DNA from: an uncultured bacterium
GTDB taxonomy: Bacteria; Bacillota; Clostridia; Lachnospirales; Lachnospiraceae
Length of the DNA stretch: 18,810 bases
Reading direction: 5' to 3'
Assembly (NCBI GenBank): GCA_905214675.1
Contig: CAJMMS010000034.1
Coordinates: 1 to 18,810, forward strand
Below the pieces are notes generated by a model, which saw nothing but the letters and a program-made list of their open reading frames with translations, was not told where the DNA came from and did not search any database. Below, piece by piece: positions 1 through 7,599 of the stretch. Numbering within the stretch: the first letter of the stretch is position 1; the number at the start of each line of letters is the position of its first letter. The position numbers and the translations under genes are program-made.

Positions 1-23
1 CTTTTTATTTTTGTTTTTATCAC
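1..23 (-). CDS. 5' end of a second HEAT-protein paralogue (cut by window edge)
   Basis: Only the start is visible. On the minus strand a GTG codon at 23-21 follows GAGGGG with a 5-nt spacer and reads V/M-I-K-T-K-I-K before the sequence ends. Bases 1-26 match bases 2035-2060, the start of the HEAT-repeat gene, at 25 of 26 positions, including the GTG and the codons for KTKIK. I infer a close paralogue of that gene arranged in tandem, 27 nt downstream of the Cys-motif gene and probably co-transcribed with it. Nothing can be said about the rest of the protein. Confidence 0.6.
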
Positions 24-50
24 GGTATCCCCTCTATTCCCATCTATCGT

Positions 51-980
51 TTATGATTTTATTATCTCTTTTCCCTTCATCTCCAGTGGAAATACCGGAT
101 ACATGATCAATTTTTCGTCTGCTTTTGTCAGCCATTCTTTCATTTCCGGGCTATAGATCAAGATTCTTCTTGCATGTCCACAAGTATATTCATATGTTGC
201 GTTGATATGTCCCCAGTTTCCCAGTTTTTCCGTATCCAGATAAATATTATGAAATCCCCGGTCTGGTTCTTTTTGAATCCGCACTTTTTTGCAGCTGCTG
301 CATGCTTCTGTTGTCCTATAGCTTTCACATTGAAATGCTCCTTTTTCCAGTACATTTTCTGCTCTCAACTGATACCCTGCAACTTTTTTCAAAATTCCGC
401 TGTAATATGCCGGAATAAAATTCTTCTCGGAAATTCCTTTTTCTACAAGATATTCATACATTGGAATAGTAGCAAACATATCCAACTGTCCTGGTCGGGT
501 AAATACTGCCTTTCTTCTGTTCAGATCCTCCAGTTGCTTTTTCTTTTTAAAGATATATTCTCTGGTCTGGAAAAAAGTTTCACACTCCGGACACTGACTT
601 TCATATTCCTTTTTCTCATTTTCTTCAAACTCATATCCTGCCAGATCAATATAATATCCTATCGCATTTTTCTCTTCTTCCGGTGTATACTCCGGCATAT
701 AAGAACACCAGATATCTGGCTCTATGATATCCAGTAATTCATCGTCATCTTCTTCGGAATCTTCATCGTACTGAAATACCTGGTCAATTTCTTTCTGTAA
801 TTCCACAAGTTCTCTGTAGATGGCTTCCTCAATGTCCACGGTAAACGCATATCTTTCCATGGAACTGTACAGTTTCTCTGCCTTACATCCCAGCTTTTGC
901 ATCAAATCTATTACTTTCTGCGTGTAAATGGATTCATCTTCCTTATCAATATCAATTCTGAATTTTGCGTATACTTTCAT
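51..980 (-). CDS. Unknown protein with two Cys-x2-Cys pairs
   Basis: A 309-residue cytoplasmic protein with no signal peptide or membrane segment. I chose the ATG at 980 because GAGGAG lies 9 nt upstream; an in-frame ATG at 1001 has no ribosome binding site. Visible features are an alpha/beta-looking N-terminus (MKVYAKFRID), a very acidic stretch at about residues 71-82, one CPEC pair at 130-133, a second CSSC pair at 227-230, and a CGH at 267-269. Two Cys pairs with a conserved-looking end (SPEMKEWL near 277, YPVFP near 294) recall the double-CXXCG family (TIGR02264/PF09535), some of which sit in toxin-immunity loci. That similarity is from memory and weak. The gene lies 24 nt after the HEAT gene and 27 nt before its paralogue, so it is probably in one operon with both. 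Function unknown. Confidence 0.8.
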   Translation of the reverse strand: MKVYAKFRIDIDKEDESIYTQKVIDLMQKLGCKAEKLYSSMERYAFTVDIEEAIYRELVELQKEIDQVFQYDEDSEEDDDELLDIIEPDIWCSYMPEYTPEEEKNAIGYYIDLAGYEFEENEKKEYESQCPECETFFQTREYIFKKKKQLEDLNRRKAVFTRPGQLDMFATIPMYEYLVEKGISEKNFIPAYYSGILKKVAGYQLRAENVLEKGAFQCESYRTTEACSSCKKVRIQKEPDRGFHNIYLDTEKLGNWGHINATYEYTCGHARRILIYSPEMKEWLTKADEKLIMYPVFPLEMKGKEIIKS

Positions 981-1004
981 TTGCTTTTTCTCCTCTAACA
1001 TTTT

Positions 1005-2057
1005 TCATGAAACTGTAAATGATTCGCTTTTCTTTTCCAGATCTGCTTCTATCTGGCATATCATCTCTTTTGCTTCTTCCCGGCTGATCTGTTTTTTATC
1101 AAAATCCTGATATCCTGTATAAATTCTCTGAAATGGATATGCTTTTTCATCGAGATGTATTCCTACCGGAACGAGGTAATCATACTTACACAATTCTTCT
1201 ATCGGAGAGGAACACTGGTAACGTGTGATATCATCTTCTTTCAGCAGGATATCCAGTACCCACTTCTCAATCTTCCCGGAAGGATGCAGTCCTGCGGAAC
1301 GTACATACATTTCTGTCTCTTCCTCTCCCATGTATTCCAGAAGCTGTGTGACTCCGCTGTTTGTCTGATCCAGCAGCAGAATCTTGATCGGTTCTTTTGT
1401 CTGAATATATTTTTTAATATCTTCTTTCTGATATTCATATTCCAGGCTGTCAATCGCTTTTTCCAGTCCGGCATTGATTTCTTCCTGATTAAAAATGCTT
1501 CTCATATCCTTCGCAATCTGAATTGCAGATGCTTTTACGTAATGATTGCTTCCATGCTCTAATATATAAAAAAGTTTTTCAAATCCTTTCTTTCCTCTCA
1601 CACGGATTTTATTTTGCTCATAGAAAAGTTTTACCCAGGTCTTGTTTTCTTCCGCCTCCATTGTTTCTACAAAACACAGATACGCTCTCATACTCTTTTC
1701 ATTCCATGAAAAACAGTTCACCCATACCTGAAAAAAACTTGCAACTGCATATCCCCGCACCAATGTCCTTTCATCTTCCATCAGGTCACGCAGACGGCTT
1801 AGGCTTCTCCTGGTTCTTCCTATACAGAGTGCATCTGCTGCCTCAACACATACCAGTTCTGCTTTATCATACGTCAGATTATAAAGAAGCCGCTCATTTT
1901 CCGGTGTATACCATCCAACCAGAATTTCTGCTGCCGTCCACCGGACATCCTGTTTTCTGCTTTTGAGGCATTTCCGCAAAAACTTCATCTCTTTTTCATT
2001 CAGGATCAGGTATTTATCATTTAATTCTTCGATTCTTTTTATTTTTGTTTTTCTCAC
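1005..2057 (-). CDS. HEAT-repeat protein with degenerate LMW-phosphatase/ArsC-like C-terminus
   Basis: A 350-residue cytoplasmic protein. The GTG at 2057 is chosen over a TTG at 2078 because AGGAG sits 8 nt before the GTG. Residues 20-215 are helical and look like HEAT repeats (KSRKQDVRWTAAEIL, DERTLVRGYAVASF, NHYVKASAIQIAKD). Residues 224-345 follow the order of a low-molecular-weight tyrosine phosphatase/arsenate reductase fold: a beta strand and loop (ILLLDQTNSGVT, 226-237), an S-A-G motif at 254-256, a mid-domain SSPIEEL, and a hydrophobic strand (YLVPVGI) followed by an acidic YQDFD segment. The catalytic P-loop Cys and Arg (C-x5-R) are replaced by Asp230 and Val236, so phosphatase or reductase activity is unlikely. 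A scaffold or binding role is my inference. The HEAT assignment is fairly sure; the second domain is by eye. Confidence 0.82.
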   Translation of the reverse strand: MRKTKIKRIEELNDKYLILNEKEMKFLRKCLKSRKQDVRWTAAEILVGWYTPENERLLYNLTYDKAELVCVEAADALCIGRTRRSLSRLRDLMEDERTLVRGYAVASFFQVWVNCFSWNEKSMRAYLCFVETMEAEENKTWVKLFYEQNKIRVRGKKGFEKLFYILEHGSNHYVKASAIQIAKDMRSIFNQEEINAGLEKAIDSLEYEYQKEDIKKYIQTKEPIKILLLDQTNSGVTQLLEYMGEEETEMYVRSAGLHPSGKIEKWVLDILLKEDDITRYQCSSPIEELCKYDYLVPVGIHLDEKAYPFQRIYTGYQDFDKKQISREEAKEMICQIEADLEKKSESFTVS

Positions 2058-2128
2058 GGTGTTTTCTCCTGTTCTCAAAGTTGTACTATCTGCCCTGTTT
2101 GACTTTTCTTTCTACGTTCTTGTCTTTT

Positions 2129-2158
2129 ATATTAACACACTAAGTTTATTCATTGCAA
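2129..2158 (-). promoter_or_regulatory. Possible sigma-A promoter of the HEAT/Cys-motif cluster
   Basis: On the minus strand TTGCAA (2158-2153) and TAATAT (2134-2129) are separated by 18 bp. The position, downstream of the spoIIIAH terminator and about 70 nt before the GTG of the HEAT gene, is right for a promoter separating this cluster from the sporulation operon. Each box departs from consensus. Confidence 0.4.
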
Positions 2159-2204
2159 GAGAGAAAAACAGCAGCATGCTCTCGCACACTGCTGCTTTTC
2201 TCTC
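2159..2204 (-). terminator. Intrinsic terminator of the spoIIIA operon
   Basis: Read on the minus strand, a 13-bp stem (2196-2184 with 2179-2167, including two or three G-U pairs) closes a GAGA tetraloop and runs into TTTTT. The flanks GAGAGAAAA and TTTTCTCTC can extend the pairing. The spoIIIAH stop codon lies inside the 5' flank. Confidence 0.85.
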
Positions 2205-2907
2205 ACTCACCCGGCTGTGCGGTGGTGATCACGATATTTTCTGCGGATATTTCTGTCTTGCGTTTTACGATGTCTTCAATCTGCGCCCGCTGGGCATCGG
2301 TCAGTTCGCTCTGACTGACCACCACATCTGCCGTTCCGTCCGTGATGCTGACCACTGCATCGTTAAATCCTTTGGATTCCAGCAAAAGTTCTGCCGCGGC
2401 TTCTTTTTCTGCGGTTTCGGTGAGTCTGGTCATATCATTGACCGCATTTTGTTTCTGTTCTTCTGTTACGTTTTCGTTGTTGATGATCTCCAGAAGTGTT
2501 TCTTTGCTTTTGGCACGCACCTGTTCTCTTGACAGTCTTGCCTGTGCTGCAAAACTGCTGCCTCCGCCGCTGCTGGTAAGTACTGCTTCGCCCGGTGTCT
2601 CTGTGATCTCACCGGAAGCGGTGTCCGTCGAAGCACTGCCGTCTTCACTTAAGGACGCATCCGTCAGATCTGACGTTTCTGCGGTTTCTTCTTTGCCAAG
2701 GTAAACTTCTCCGTCTGCCGAGTCTGTCAGGGTAATATCCTGATCCAGACTGTCCATGTCCGTAAGATCTGCTTCCGTCTCGCTTACCGCAGTCGGCACT
2801 GCTTTTTCTCCCAGTTTTGTACCTGAATAATTGAGATAACCGGCTACTGCGACAAGTGCTGCCAGGGCTGTGATAATGATCTGGTTTTTCTTCCACATAT
2901 GTTTCAC
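2203..2907 (-). CDS. spoIIIAH: Stage III sporulation protein AH
   Basis: A 234-residue bitopic membrane protein, last gene of the operon. It starts at a GTG preceded by AAGGAGG with 7 nt spacing. A short cytoplasmic start (KHMWKKNQ) is followed by one membrane segment (about 10-25), an acidic low-complexity linker (about 35-115, rich in T, S, D and E) and a C-terminal alpha/beta domain (about 120-234) typical of the family and related to the ring-building EscJ/PrgK modules of type III secretion. Known role: SpoIIIAH in the mother-cell-derived engulfing membrane binds forespore SpoIIQ to form the intercellular channel. The long acidic linker is the variable part. The gap from spoIIIAG is 12 nt. 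Confidence 0.93.
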   Translation of the reverse strand: MKHMWKKNQIIITALAALVAVAGYLNYSGTKLGEKAVPTAVSETEADLTDMDSLDQDITLTDSADGEVYLGKEETAETSDLTDASLSEDGSASTDTASGEITETPGEAVLTSSGGGSSFAAQARLSREQVRAKSKETLLEIINNENVTEEQKQNAVNDMTRLTETAEKEAAAELLLESKGFNDAVVSITDGTADVVVSQSELTDAQRAQIEDIVKRKTEISAENIVITTAQPGE

Positions 2908-2919
2908 AACTCCCCCTCC

Positions 2920-3504
2920 TTAAACCTTCTTCATTACTTTGATTTTATGCGCTTCGATTCCAAATAATGCCATGACCGCCTCGGTTATATCTGCCGCTGT
3001 CTGTGCATTTTCTCCGCCTTCTGCCGCAACGATCACACCTGCCACTTCCGGCTCTTTTACTTCTTTGACATACGGCAGCTCTTCGCCGTTTTCCCGCTTT
3101 TCATAAACCGTATTTTCTTCCTGCTCTGATGCGTCCGCACTGCTTTTTCCGCTGCTGTCCGCATCCTGGGTACTTTTGTTCTGTGAAGTTCGTTTGTCTT
3201 TTTCCACAATGTTTTCCCCCTGCGTGCGCAGCGTGATCATGACCGTTACGTTCCCGACTCCCTGCACCTGTGAAAGTACGTTTTCCAGTCTGCGCTCCAG
3301 TGCTTTCGCTCTCTGGTCAGCACTTTGCTGCTGTGTATCCGCTCTGCTGCCCTGCACGGTCACTGCATCCTGTTCCGTCGTTTTTTTCCTGCTCCCATCC
3401 GGCCATGCGACCACCAGCAGAAGCAGGCCGGTCAGCAGACCGATCAGAATGGGACTGCCCTTTTTTCCGGTGAAGACTGCAAAAAAATCCTTTTTGTCTT
3501 TCAT
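2920..3504 (-). CDS. spoIIIAG: Stage III sporulation protein AG
   Basis: 194 residues, somewhat shorter than the Bacillus subtilis protein. A charged N-terminus precedes one membrane segment (ILIGLLTGLLLLVVAWP, about 19-35). Then come a Gln/Ala-rich helix and the family's ring-building motif region (VLSQVQGVGNVTVMITL, about 77-93), a Ser/Asp-rich insertion (about 105-135), and a C-terminal strand-helix segment (VAGVIVAAEGG, then EAVMALFGIEAHKIKVMKK). In other species SpoIIIAG forms a large oligomeric ring in the outer forespore membrane as part of the SpoIIIA-SpoIIQ complex. It starts 9 nt after the spoIIIAF stop. Confidence 0.93.
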   Translation of the reverse strand: MKDKKDFFAVFTGKKGSPILIGLLTGLLLLVVAWPDGSRKKTTEQDAVTVQGSRADTQQQSADQRAKALERRLENVLSQVQGVGNVTVMITLRTQGENIVEKDKRTSQNKSTQDADSSGKSSADASEQEENTVYEKRENGEELPYVKEVKEPEVAGVIVAAEGGENAQTAADITEAVMALFGIEAHKIKVMKKV

Positions 3505-3513
3505 CTGCCACCG

Positions 3514-4032
3514 TCAACTCCCCAAAAAGACTACCTTTTCTTTTTCTATCTGATAAATGTCAAAAAGCTGCTGCCGGATCTGCTCCTGCATCTGCTGCAC
3601 ATTTTCGCTGCTGCCAGACGCATGTGTCCGGATCGTGACCTTCTGTATTTCTGCCGCATTTTCTTTTGCAGGCTGCACCTGTACGCTCACCGCTTCCATC
3701 CCCTCACCGGATGCCAGTTCCGTGATCTGCCGTTCGATCTCTTTTTTGTATGCATCGCTTATCGTTCTGCTTCGCAGATCATCCAGATTTTCCTGTTCCA
3801 TCTGCAGCGAATCCCAGGATTCCGACAGAAGTGCCGTGCGCCACTGTTTTTCAAAAAACGTTGTCAGTCCCGCCCGGTCGGTAAGCGGTGTCAGCAGCAG
3901 GATCAGAAACAAGAGACCGCAAAAAAATCGTATATATTTCTTATAATGGTCATCCGGCAAGATCTGCTCGGCAAGCTGTATCAGGCACAGTGCACAGATC
4001 ACATTTTTTACCCATCCAAGAACGCTCCCCAT
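3514..4032 (-). CDS. spoIIIAF: Stage III sporulation protein AF
   Basis: 172 residues. Two N-terminal membrane segments (about 5-20 and 33-52, the second containing FFCGLLFLILLLTPL) are followed by a soluble domain ending in IYQIEKEKVVFLG. This two-helix anchor plus soluble domain, and the place between spoIIIAE and spoIIIAG, are the family's hallmarks. GAGGGG precedes the ATG by 4 nt. The protein is a structural part of the SpoIIIA complex and has no known enzymatic role. It is shorter than the roughly 200-residue Bacillus protein. Confidence 0.92.
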   Translation of the reverse strand: MGSVLGWVKNVICALCLIQLAEQILPDDHYKKYIRFFCGLLFLILLLTPLTDRAGLTTFFEKQWRTALLSESWDSLQMEQENLDDLRSRTISDAYKKEIERQITELASGEGMEAVSVQVQPAKENAAEIQKVTIRTHASGSSENVQQMQEQIRQQLFDIYQIEKEKVVFLGS

Positions 4033-4044
4033 TTTCCCCTCTTT

Positions 4045-5196
4045 TCAGATTTTTCCAAGCGATGCCGTTACTATGGCAATCGTCAGGAAAAACAGCATAC
4101 TGGCAGACAGCATGATCTTCAGAAGCAAAGAAGCGCCCTCTGCCGCTGCCGCCACACATTCATTGAGCCTTTTATCACCGACCGGCTGTATAAATGCCGC
4201 CATCGCTTTGTAAAGCAGTGTGCAGAGTACAAGCCGGCACACAGGCGCCAGACAGATCAGCAAAATGGCGATCATTCCGCAGACTCCGATGGCGTTTTTC
4301 AGAAGAACAGCCGCACCTAAGATGGTCTCACTGACGCTTCCAAACACATTTCCCACACCGGGTATCGCCGATGCCACGCGGTTCAGCGTACCATTTTTCA
4401 GGTCATCCACTGCCGGCATGATCAGACTTTGTATCACCTGAAATCCTATGGCGGCTGCCAGAAGTGTTTTTCTCGTCCATTCGATCAGTGTATATAACAA
4501 TTCTGCCATTTTCGAAAGACGGTCATCCCGTGAAAGATGATTGAGCAGCAGAAATAACACATAAAGCTGCACCGCCGGCAGAAGTACATTTTTCTGCACC
4601 CACTGTACCAGTGCAAGCAAAAGAAGTGCAGATTCGTAAAATACCAGTCCCCCTGCGCTGTTTCCGGCAAATACAGCCGCTGCAAAATACGATGGGATCA
4701 GTGCTTTCATAAATCCGCCCACATTTCCAAGTGTGTGTTCTGTCATCTGGCTCATGCCGGAAAATGCTTTCATCAGAAGTGTTGCCAGCAACATATATAT
4801 GATAAAAAAGCTTATCATAGCCGCACCGTTTTTTTCCATGATATCCGTAAAATTCAGGATCAGCGCCGCCACGATCACCAGCAAAAACACACGTACTGCC
4901 ATGGATTTCTGTATGTCCCACTCCGAAAACAAGGCAGAGAAAATCTGCGTTTTCAGGGTGTCTGCACTGACCGGCATCTCTCCCTTTAACAGACTGCGCA
5001 GTGCATCGGTAAAGCAAAAGCCGCTCTCATCGCTCAGATCCTCCAGACTTTGTTCCACCTCATTGAGCTTAAAATCTTTCATTTCCAAAAAGTCTTCCTG
5101 CGTGGTATCTTCCGTCCGCGATGCTGCCGATACCGCAGTACCGGACAGCAGAAAAAAGCACAAAAGCAGCACCACATATGTTTTCTGTTTTCCCAT
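4045..5196 (-). CDS. spoIIIAE: Stage III sporulation protein AE
   Basis: 383 residues, polytopic membrane protein with a cleavable-looking signal sequence (KTYVVLLLCFFLLSGTAVSA, then ASRTED). An open frame extends upstream to 5358, but that part overlaps spoIIIAD in another frame and has no ribosome binding site. The ATG at 5196 has AAGGAAAGG just upstream and gives the expected secretion signal. The body carries six to eight hydrophobic stretches, with the conserved segment around AIPGVGNVFGSVSETILGAAVLLKNAIG split by short polar turns. In the complex SpoIIIAE is the main multi-pass component, with a weak resemblance to permeases. It starts 10 nt after the spoIIIAD stop and ends 12 nt before spoIIIAF. 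Confidence 0.93.
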   Translation of the reverse strand: MGKQKTYVVLLLCFFLLSGTAVSAASRTEDTTQEDFLEMKDFKLNEVEQSLEDLSDESGFCFTDALRSLLKGEMPVSADTLKTQIFSALFSEWDIQKSMAVRVFLLVIVAALILNFTDIMEKNGAAMISFFIIYMLLATLLMKAFSGMSQMTEHTLGNVGGFMKALIPSYFAAAVFAGNSAGGLVFYESALLLLALVQWVQKNVLLPAVQLYVLFLLLNHLSRDDRLSKMAELLYTLIEWTRKTLLAAAIGFQVIQSLIMPAVDDLKNGTLNRVASAIPGVGNVFGSVSETILGAAVLLKNAIGVCGMIAILLICLAPVCRLVLCTLLYKAMAAFIQPVGDKRLNECVAAAAEGASLLLKIMLSASMLFFLTIAIVTASLGKI

Positions 5197-5206
5197 AAGC
5201 CTTTCC

Positions 5207-5587
5207 TTATTGCAGACAGTTCTGGATGGTTTCAAACAACGCCAGAAGTACCGGTGTTCCCACCGCCAGTACTGATATTTTTCCAAAAAATTCAATCTGT
5301 CCGGCAACCGCTCCATATCCGGCATCTTTGCACAGATTTGCCGAAAAATCTGCCACATAGGTAATACCTATGATCTTAAGCAGGATTTTTATATAAGAAT
5401 CTTTTAAATTTACATAGCCCTGCAATTCCTGTAAGATCCCTGACAGGTACAGCAGCTTTTCAATGGAGCAGAAAAACACAAGCATGCACGCCGTCATGCT
5501 GATAAATACTGCAAAAACCGGCTTGGTATCTTTTACAAAAAGCGAGAGTAAGATCCCTGCAATTCCAAGAACCGCAATCTTGATCAC
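5207..5587 (-). CDS. spoIIIAD: Stage III sporulation protein AD
   Basis: 126 residues with several membrane helices (IAVLGIAGILLSLFV at the start, then VFAVFISMTACMLVFF) and the conserved YIKILLKIIGITYVADFSAN segment. The start is a GTG whose last two bases lie in the stop of spoIIIAC (GTGA overlap), so translation is probably coupled. AAAGGAG is 13 nt upstream, farther than usual, which fits coupling. Known as a small integral membrane part of the SpoIIIA channel. Confidence 0.93.
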   Translation of the reverse strand: MIKIAVLGIAGILLSLFVKDTKPVFAVFISMTACMLVFFCSIEKLLYLSGILQELQGYVNLKDSYIKILLKIIGITYVADFSANLCKDAGYGAVAGQIEFFGKISVLAVGTPVLLALFETIQNCLQ

Positions 5588-5778
5588 AGTGCAAACAACT
5601 CCTTTATACTCTCAAACAACTGACTGATATAGGGCAGCACCCAGAAAAGCACGATCACAAGTCCGGCAAGGCTTGCCAGATATGCCTGTTCTTCCCTTCC
5701 GCTGTGTTTTAATACCTGCCCAAGCACAGAGACCAGAATCCCCACCGCCGCGATCTTAAACAGAAGATTGACACTCAT
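5584..5778 (-). CDS. spoIIIAC: Stage III sporulation protein AC
   Basis: 64 residues with two membrane helices (LLFKIAAVGILVSVLGQVL and ASLAGLVIVLFWVLPYI) joined by a short polar loop (KHSGREEQAY), the typical size and shape of the family. AGAGGGGAG lies just upstream of the ATG. It overlaps spoIIIAD by 4 nt and follows spoIIIAB by 16 nt. Small membrane subunit of the channel complex. Confidence 0.93.
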   Translation of the reverse strand: MSVNLLFKIAAVGILVSVLGQVLKHSGREEQAYLASLAGLVIVLFWVLPYISQLFESIKELFAL

Positions 5779-5794
5779 TTCATCTCCCCTCTTC

Positions 5795-6313
5795 TCAATA
5801 AAGCATGATCACCAGAAATACACCGCCGCTGATCCCCAGGTAACGGAACAGCTTCTCTTTTTCCCGGTATTCTTTCCATGCCTGTGTCCAGGCATCACCA
5901 ACCTGCGTCAGATAATACTCCAGTGTATTTTTCTGCTGTTCAAGATCCAGATAGCCAAGTCTGCTCCCCAGAAGCTTCAGGCTTTCCAGATCTGACTTTT
6001 TCAGTCCGCAATCCTGAAAATCCCGTTCCACCTGCCGGCCAAATAATTCTGCAAAACTGCCCTGTTCTCCTTCTTTCATTTTTTCCTGCAAATGAAGAAG
6101 AAACGTCTGTACCGGAGGTTTCACCCTTCCGGCAATCCCGGCGAAGGATTCTTCCAAAAGAACCCCGCCGCAGCGGATCTCGGCGGAAAGCATCACTGTC
6201 ATTCTTCTGAGTTCTTCCAGTGTGCGTATTCTTTTTTTCATATTTGCACAGATCAGAAATCCCACCGCCGAACAGCTCAATATCGTAAGTCCTGCGCCGA
6301 GCAGTTTCAGCAT
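5795..6313 (-). CDS. spoIIIAB: Stage III sporulation protein AB
   Basis: 172 residues from the ATG at 6313. Another ATG at 6319 directly abuts the GGAGGAGG sequence; the one at 6313 has that sequence at a proper 7-nt distance and gives the usual family start MLKLLGA. One N-terminal membrane helix (KLLGAGLTILSCSAVGFLIC), a long helical soluble part with RIRTLEELRRMTVMLSAEIR, and a short hydrophobic C-terminus (YLGISGGVFLVIMLY). The helical domain resembles the GspF-type platform proteins of type II secretion. The gene overlaps the end of spoIIIAA by 7 nt, so the two are translationally coupled. Confidence 0.92.
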   Translation of the reverse strand: MLKLLGAGLTILSCSAVGFLICANMKKRIRTLEELRRMTVMLSAEIRCGGVLLEESFAGIAGRVKPPVQTFLLHLQEKMKEGEQGSFAELFGRQVERDFQDCGLKKSDLESLKLLGSRLGYLDLEQQKNTLEYYLTQVGDAWTQAWKEYREKEKLFRYLGISGGVFLVIMLY

Positions 6314-7296
6314 AGACATTCCTCCTCCCCGAACATTTTCGTTCCTCTGCCGTCAAAAATGCCCTGGATCGCTCCTGTCCGTTTTCTGCCGCTCAGAATA
6401 ATATAGCGGTCAAATACATGCTCTTTTACCATTTTCTGGAGCAATGGTTTTTTCTCAATATCCTGCACTGAACTTCCATGCACGGTTGCAATCAGGCGGC
6501 ATCCGCAGTTCAGCACGGATTCGATCGCCTTGCTGTCACTGTAATCGCCGATTTCATCCACTGCGATCACTTCCGGTGACATGGAACGGATCAGCATCAT
6601 CATGCCCTCTGCTTTTGGACAGCAGTCCAGGACATCGGTACGTATGCCCAGATCATTCTGCGGTACTCCCTGATAGGCACCGCCAATTTCCGAACGCTCG
6701 TCCACAACCCCGACGTTTTTACCGGGACACCATGCACTTCCATTGGAAATCTGACGGATCACGTCCCTCAAAAGTGTGGTTTTCCCACAGCAGGGCGGTG
6801 AAATGATCAGTGTATGGCACACCTCCCCGTTTTCAATAATAAAGGGCATCACTTTGTCCGCACATCCTGCAATCTGATGTGCCAGTCGGATATTCAGAAA
6901 AGAAATATAGCGGATGCTCTTGATCTTTCCTTCCTCCATCAGGATCTTTCCTGCCACCCCTACCCGGTGTCCTCCCTGAATGGTCAGAAATCCCTGCCGC
7001 AGTTCGTCCTCATAGGCATAAAGTGAATACCCGGCAATGTATTCCATCGTCTCCATCAGCTCACAGCGGTTTACATAATGTATCTTACTGATTTCTCCTG
7101 CTTCCTGTATCTTCCGGCATGGCACCAGCTCCCCTTCTTCCGTCAGGGAATATTCTTCGCCGCCCTGCCGAACCATAAGCGGACGGTCGATCCGCATCCT
7201 TATTTCCTGAAGTGCTTCAAAATCCAGCTTTGCTTTTTTCAAGATCTGTCTGATCGAACGTGAAAATATTTTAAAAAATCCGTCTGCACCCTGCAA
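6307..7296 (-). CDS. spoIIIAA: Stage III sporulation protein AA (AAA-type ATPase)
   Basis: About 329 residues. A GTG at 7305 is possible, but a TTG at 7296 has GAGGTGA, an excellent anti-Shine-Dalgarno match, 5 nt upstream. Family ATPase of the secretion-type AAA class, thought to energise the SpoIIIA channel from the mother-cell cytoplasm. Walker A is SPPCCGKT (about 166-173): the first Gly of GxxxxGKT is Ser here. Walker B is VIAVDE (about 243-248). Further conserved parts are the RGGHRVGV-like strand (FLTIQGGHRVGVAGK, about 103-117) and ATVHG (about 270). First gene of the operon; it overlaps spoIIIAB. Confidence 0.94.
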   Translation of the reverse strand: MQGADGFFKIFSRSIRQILKKAKLDFEALQEIRMRIDRPLMVRQGGEEYSLTEEGELVPCRKIQEAGEISKIHYVNRCELMETMEYIAGYSLYAYEDELRQGFLTIQGGHRVGVAGKILMEEGKIKSIRYISFLNIRLAHQIAGCADKVMPFIIENGEVCHTLIISPPCCGKTTLLRDVIRQISNGSAWCPGKNVGVVDERSEIGGAYQGVPQNDLGIRTDVLDCCPKAEGMMMLIRSMSPEVIAVDEIGDYSDSKAIESVLNCGCRLIATVHGSSVQDIEKKPLLQKMVKEHVFDRYIILSGRKRTGAIQGIFDGRGTKMFGEEECLC

Positions 7297-7315
7297 TGTC
7301 CTCACCTCTTAGGAC

Positions 7316-7344
7316 ATACTATGCACAGACGGATGTGGTTATGA
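7316..7344 (-). promoter_or_regulatory. Sigma-E-like promoter candidate for spoIIIA
   Basis: On the minus strand TCATAAC (7344-7338) and CATAGTAT (7323-7316) are separated by 14 bp. This partly fits the sigma-E pattern (kmATATT, 14-15 bp, CATACAnT), and sigma-E drives spoIIIA in Bacillus. The implied leader is very short, about 13 nt before the TTG, which lowers my confidence. Confidence 0.3.
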
Positions 7345-7430
7345 ATGAATGTTGCCGTCAAAAACTTTTTACTTTACAGGAAAGCAATTTCCCGTAAATC
7401 AAATAAGGTAGAGGGAAAATAGAAGAAGGC

Positions 7431-7459
7431 TTGACTTGTCTGCAGGTGAAATATATACT
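7431..7459 (+). promoter_or_regulatory. Sigma-A promoter of the LRR surface-protein gene
   Basis: TTGACT (7431-7436) and TATACT (7454-7459) with exactly 17 bp between them, each one base from consensus. It faces away from spoIIIA and should start transcription near 7466, leaving a leader of about 135 nt. Confidence 0.8.
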
Positions 7460-7465
7460 AAAACA

Positions 7466-7599
7466 GATTTATCTAAAAAGGGGATACGCATCTCGCGGAG
7501 AAGAAGTTTCACCCGAACGTGTGCTGTCATGTATCGAAGATACATGATAAAAGCTAAAATACTTTCAGTATCATATAAAAAGAGATCAGGAGGGACCAA
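7466..7599 (+). promoter_or_regulatory. Structured 5' leader of the LRR gene
   Basis: The untranslated leader contains a perfect 9-bp hairpin (TCATGTATC 7527-7535, GAA loop, GATACATGA 7539-7547), a second small one (ATACT 7559-7563, AGTAT 7567-7571), and a weak TCTC-GCG-GAGA element near 7491. The GTATC at 7568-7572 could also pair with GATAC at 7539-7543, so the first hairpin could be opened by an alternative pairing. AGGAGG lies 6 nt before the ATG. I do not recognise a known riboswitch class. Confidence 0.45.

Noticed and set aside
5197..5358. N-terminal extension of SpoIIIAE by 54 residues
   Set aside because: It overlaps spoIIIAD in another frame, has no ribosome site, and would put the signal peptide inside the protein.
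7466..7599. Cyclic-di-GMP riboswitch in the LRR leader
   Set aside because: The expected GEMM core bases and tetraloop receptor are not present.
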